This document shows, one piece after another, positions 3,148 to 5,512 of a DNA stretch of 5,512 bases. The translations under genes and the position numbers were made by a program. Each line of letters opens with the position of its first letter. Position 1 is the stretch's first letter. Origin of the DNA: an uncultured Campylobacter sp. GTDB taxonomy: Bacteria; Campylobacterota; Campylobacteria; Campylobacterales; Campylobacteraceae. The notes beneath the pieces were generated by a model that was not told the origin of the DNA, ran no database searches, and saw only the letters and a program-made list of their open reading frames with translations. The stretch covers positions 1 through 5,512 of the forward strand of contig NZ_CALIMQ010000250.1 of NCBI RefSeq assembly GCF_938045535.1, given 5' to 3'.

Positions 3148-5512
3148 TTAGTCGATCGTAGCCTGCTCCTCTTTTTGCTTGTAGCTTTCGATAAAATCGC
3201 CCACGCGCATATCGTCGTAACCCTCGATGCCTACGCCGCACTCGAAGCCTTTGGCGACTTCTTTGGCATCGTCTTTGAAGCGCTTGAGCGAGCTGACGTT
3301 GCCCTCAAAAACGATGACGCCCTCTCTGATGACGCGGATCTTTGCGCCGCGAGCTATGAGCCCGTCGGTAACCATACAGCCCGCGATCTGCCCGATCTTA
3401 GGCACGTTGATGACCTGGCGGATCTCGGCTTGACCCAAGGCCTCCTCGCTGATGATCGGGCTCATAAGGCCGCCCAAAAGCGCCTTGATATCGTCGATTA
3501 GATTGTAGATGACGTTGTAGGTCTTAATCTGCGCGCCGCGCTCCTTGGCAAGCTCTTTGACCTCGCCCGTAGGACGGACGTTGAAGCCCAAGATCACGCA
3601 GTTTTCGCTGGCGCTTGCTAAGGCGATGTCGTTTTGCGTGATACCGCCGATGCCGCTGTGGATGATATCGACCTTGACTTCGTCGTTGCGGAGCTTCTCA
3701 AGGCTTGCTTTGATAGCCTCCAGCGAGCCCGCAACGTCGGCTTTGACAATCACTGGCAGGCTTTTTAGCGAGCCTTCGGCGATCTTGGCGCTTAGCTCGT
3801 CGATGGTGACCTTAGTCGATTTACTAAGCTCTTTTTGGCGCTGATGCTCGTAAATTTTACGCGCGTACTCGCGCGCTTCCTTATCGCTTGAAACGCCGAT
3901 CAGCGTCTCGCCCGCACCCGGAACCTCGCTAAGGCCTATGATGACGCCGCATTCGCCCGGTAAAATTTGCTTTAACGCCCTGCCCTTATCGTCGCTAAGC
4001 GCGCGTACCTTGCCGTATGCGATACCCGCTACGACGGTGTCTCCGACGTGCAGAGTGCCGTTTTGCACGATGACGGTGGCAACGGCGCCGCGCCCTTTTT
4101 GAAGGGAACTTTCTATGATGGTTGCCTTAGCCTGCTTGCTAGGATCTGCTTTGAGCTCCAAAAGATCGGCTTGCAAAAGCACGATCTCTAATAAATTTTC
4201 GATTCCCTCGCCCGTCTTTGCGGAGATCGGCACGAACTCGTAGCTGCCGCCCCACTCGGTAGGCATGATATCAAGCTCTGCAAGCCCCGTTTTTACAAGA
4301 TCTGGATTGGCGTTAGGCTTGTCCATCTTATTTATCGCGATGATGATCGGCACGTTTGCCGCCTTGGCGTGCGCTATAGCCTCCTTAGTCTGAGGCTTGA
4401 CGCCGTCGTCTGCAGCCACTACGATGATTACGATATCGGTAACCTCGGCTCCGCGCGCGCGCATCGAAGTAAAGGCTTCGTGGCCAGGGGTGTCTATGAA
4501 GGTGATCTTCCTGCCGTTTTTCTCGACCATATACGCGCCTACGTGCTGCGTGATGCCGCCCGCTTCGCCGCTTGCGACGCGCGAGTTTCGGATGTAATCT
4601 AGCAGGCTCGTTTTACCGTGATCGACGTGCCCCATAATGGTGATGACAGGCGCTCTAGCGATTAAATTTTCTTCGCCTTCGCTGTCCTCGTAAGCCTTAA
4701 TATAGTCAAACTCCTGCGCCTCATCGATGATATTTACCTCAATGCCGAATTCGCTTGCTAAAATTTCTATCGCGTCCTCGTCCAAAAAGTCGTTTTTCGT
4801 CGTCATCATCCCAAGCGCAAATAGTTTGCCGATGATCTCGCTAGGCTGCTTTTTGATCTTATCGGCAAACTCATAGACGCGGATCTCTTTTGGGATATTT
4901 ACAGAGCTTACGATTTCACTACCCTGCTCGCGAGGGGCTTTTTTATGCTTTTTGCGACCGCCGCGACTTATGCCGCCCTCACTGCTAAAAATTTGATTCT
5001 GCGAGGCGCGATAAATATTGGGTTGGTTTTTACTTTTGGTGCGATTTTCGGTCTGAATTGGTTTGACGGTGAAATCGGGCATTACCACGACATCTTCGTC
5101 CTCAATGACGATATCCGCCATCTCGTGATCAGGAATGATGTCGATTTTAAGGGCATCCTCTTTTTTGGCAGCGGGAGCTTTTTTCTTTTCAATCTTTTTC
5201 TTTTTCAAATTTAGTTCGGCATTTGAAAAGATCGCCTCTAGGCTCGCACTTATCTTTTCGCGCCTAGGCTCGGTTCTATCTTGTGCCGCCGGGGCTTGAA
5301 CTTCCTTTTTCTTTTTTACGATGACTAGGCCACGACGCTTTTGCAAGCTCTCGCTAGCGATACTATCGCCGCTGTTTATCTGCACCGAAGCGGGCTTTGA
5401 AGTGGCGTTTTGCTTCTCTTCTTTCTCCTGCGGGACAGAGGAAATTTCTTCTTTTTGATTTTGGGATTTTTCGGTTTTCGCCTCGGGCTCTTGCGTCCGA
5501 GCTTTTTCATCG
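3148..5512 (-). CDS. infB: Translation initiation factor IF-2, N-terminus cut by window edge
   Basis: The open frame ends at TAA 3150-3148 and runs without a stop to the right edge (787 residues visible); the true start lies outside. IF2 is the GTPase that delivers formyl-Met-tRNA to the 30S subunit and drives 50S joining. Counting from the GTG codon at 5385: residues 1-160 are the variable, Lys/Glu-rich linker (KKKK clusters near 24 and 61). About 165-218 is the IF2_N fold. The G domain has G1 GHVDHGKT (252-259, bases 4609-4632), G2 GITQH (277-281), G3 DTPGH (298-302), G4 NKMD (352-355) and G5 SAK (388-390). The beta-barrel domain II spans about 418-500, domain III about 535-640 (VKADVAGSLEAI, GIGGITQNDI), and the initiator-tRNA-binding domain IV about 650-740. 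All key residues are present. A further 42 residues of Gln/Glu/Lys-rich linker lie upstream of that GTG, so the GTG is internal to the frame and not the gene start. It leads into the infB-rbfA-rimP set, but with an unusual 1.1 kb gap after it. Confidence 0.97.
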   Translation of the reverse strand, partial: DEKARTQEPEAKTEKSQNQKEEISSVPQEKEEKQNATSKPASVQINSGDSIASESLQKRRGLVIVKKKKEVQAPAAQDRTEPRREKISASLEAIFSNAELNLKKKKIEKKKAPAAKKEDALKIDIIPDHEMADIVIEDEDVVVMPDFTVKPIQTENRTKSKNQPNIYRASQNQIFSSEGGISRGGRKKHKKAPREQGSEIVSSVNIPKEIRVYEFADKIKKQPSEIIGKLFALGMMTTKNDFLDEDAIEILASEFGIEVNIIDEAQEFDYIKAYEDSEGEENLIARAPVITIMGHVDHGKTSLLDYIRNSRVASGEAGGITQHVGAYMVEKNGRKITFIDTPGHEAFTSMRARGAEVTDIVIIVVAADDGVKPQTKEAIAHAKAANVPIIIAINKMDKPNANPDLVKTGLAELDIMPTEWGGSYEFVPISAKTGEGIENLLEIVLLQADLLELKADPSKQAKATIIESSLQKGRGAVATVIVQNGTLHVGDTVVAGIAYGKVRALSDDKGRALKQILPGECGVIIGLSEVPGAGETLIGVSSDKEAREYARKIYEHQRQKELSKSTKVTIDELSAKIAEGSLKSLPVIVKADVAGSLEAIKASLEKLRNDEVKVDIIHSGIGGITQNDIALASASENCVILGFNVRPTGEVKELAKERGAQIKTYNVIYNLIDDIKALLGGLMSPIISEEALGQAEIRQVINVPKIGQIAGCMVTDGLIARGAKIRVIREGVIVFEGNVSSLKRFKDDAKEVAKGFECGVGIEGYDDMRVGDFIESYKQKEEQATID

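Noticed and set aside
5383..5385. GTG as the start of infB, or as an internal start for a shorter IF2 form
   Set aside because: The frame stays open upstream to the window edge with typical IF2 linker composition, and no Shine-Dalgarno precedes the GTG. Shorter IF2 forms exist in E. coli, but nothing here supports one.

Overview
The window looks like chromosome of a Campylobacter-type epsilonproteobacterium. It carries translation factor IF2 (infB), RbfA and RimP in that order on the minus strand, an order typical of Campylobacter. GC content is moderate to high for the genus, and the spacers are full of AAATTTTAAA and AAATTTCAAA blocks set in GC-rich sequence. These traits suggest the oral group (C. 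gracilis first, then C. rectus/showae), but species assignment is an inference from style, not from a database match.

Layout from left to right. Bases 1-11 are a run of G at the window edge, followed 32 bases later by a small hydrophobic protein on the plus strand (44-298). Bases 299-1246 hold no convincing gene. They contain a degenerate 13-14 bp repeat array (about 382-528), scattered AT-rich 10-mers, and a 36 bp imperfect duplication. Then, on the minus strand, come rimP (1247-1666) and rbfA (1659-2024), which overlap by 8 bp. Bases 2025-3147 form a 1.1 kb spacer without a credible gene, rich in inverted and direct repeats. From 3148 to the right edge runs infB on the minus strand, missing its N-terminus.

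The three minus-strand genes all serve translation. IF2 brings initiator tRNA to the 30S subunit and promotes 50S joining. RbfA and RimP mature the 30S subunit. They would normally be one transcription unit read infB, rbfA, rimP. Here rbfA-rimP remain tightly coupled, but infB is separated from them by the repeat-filled spacer. A perfect 8-bp stem-loop lies just ahead of the rbfA ribosome binding site.

The most notable observations are the poly-G tract beside a TAGAAT box and in frame with the small membrane protein (a candidate phase-variable switch), the split ribosome-maturation operon, and a dispersed repeat family with a 13-14 bp period present in both spacers.
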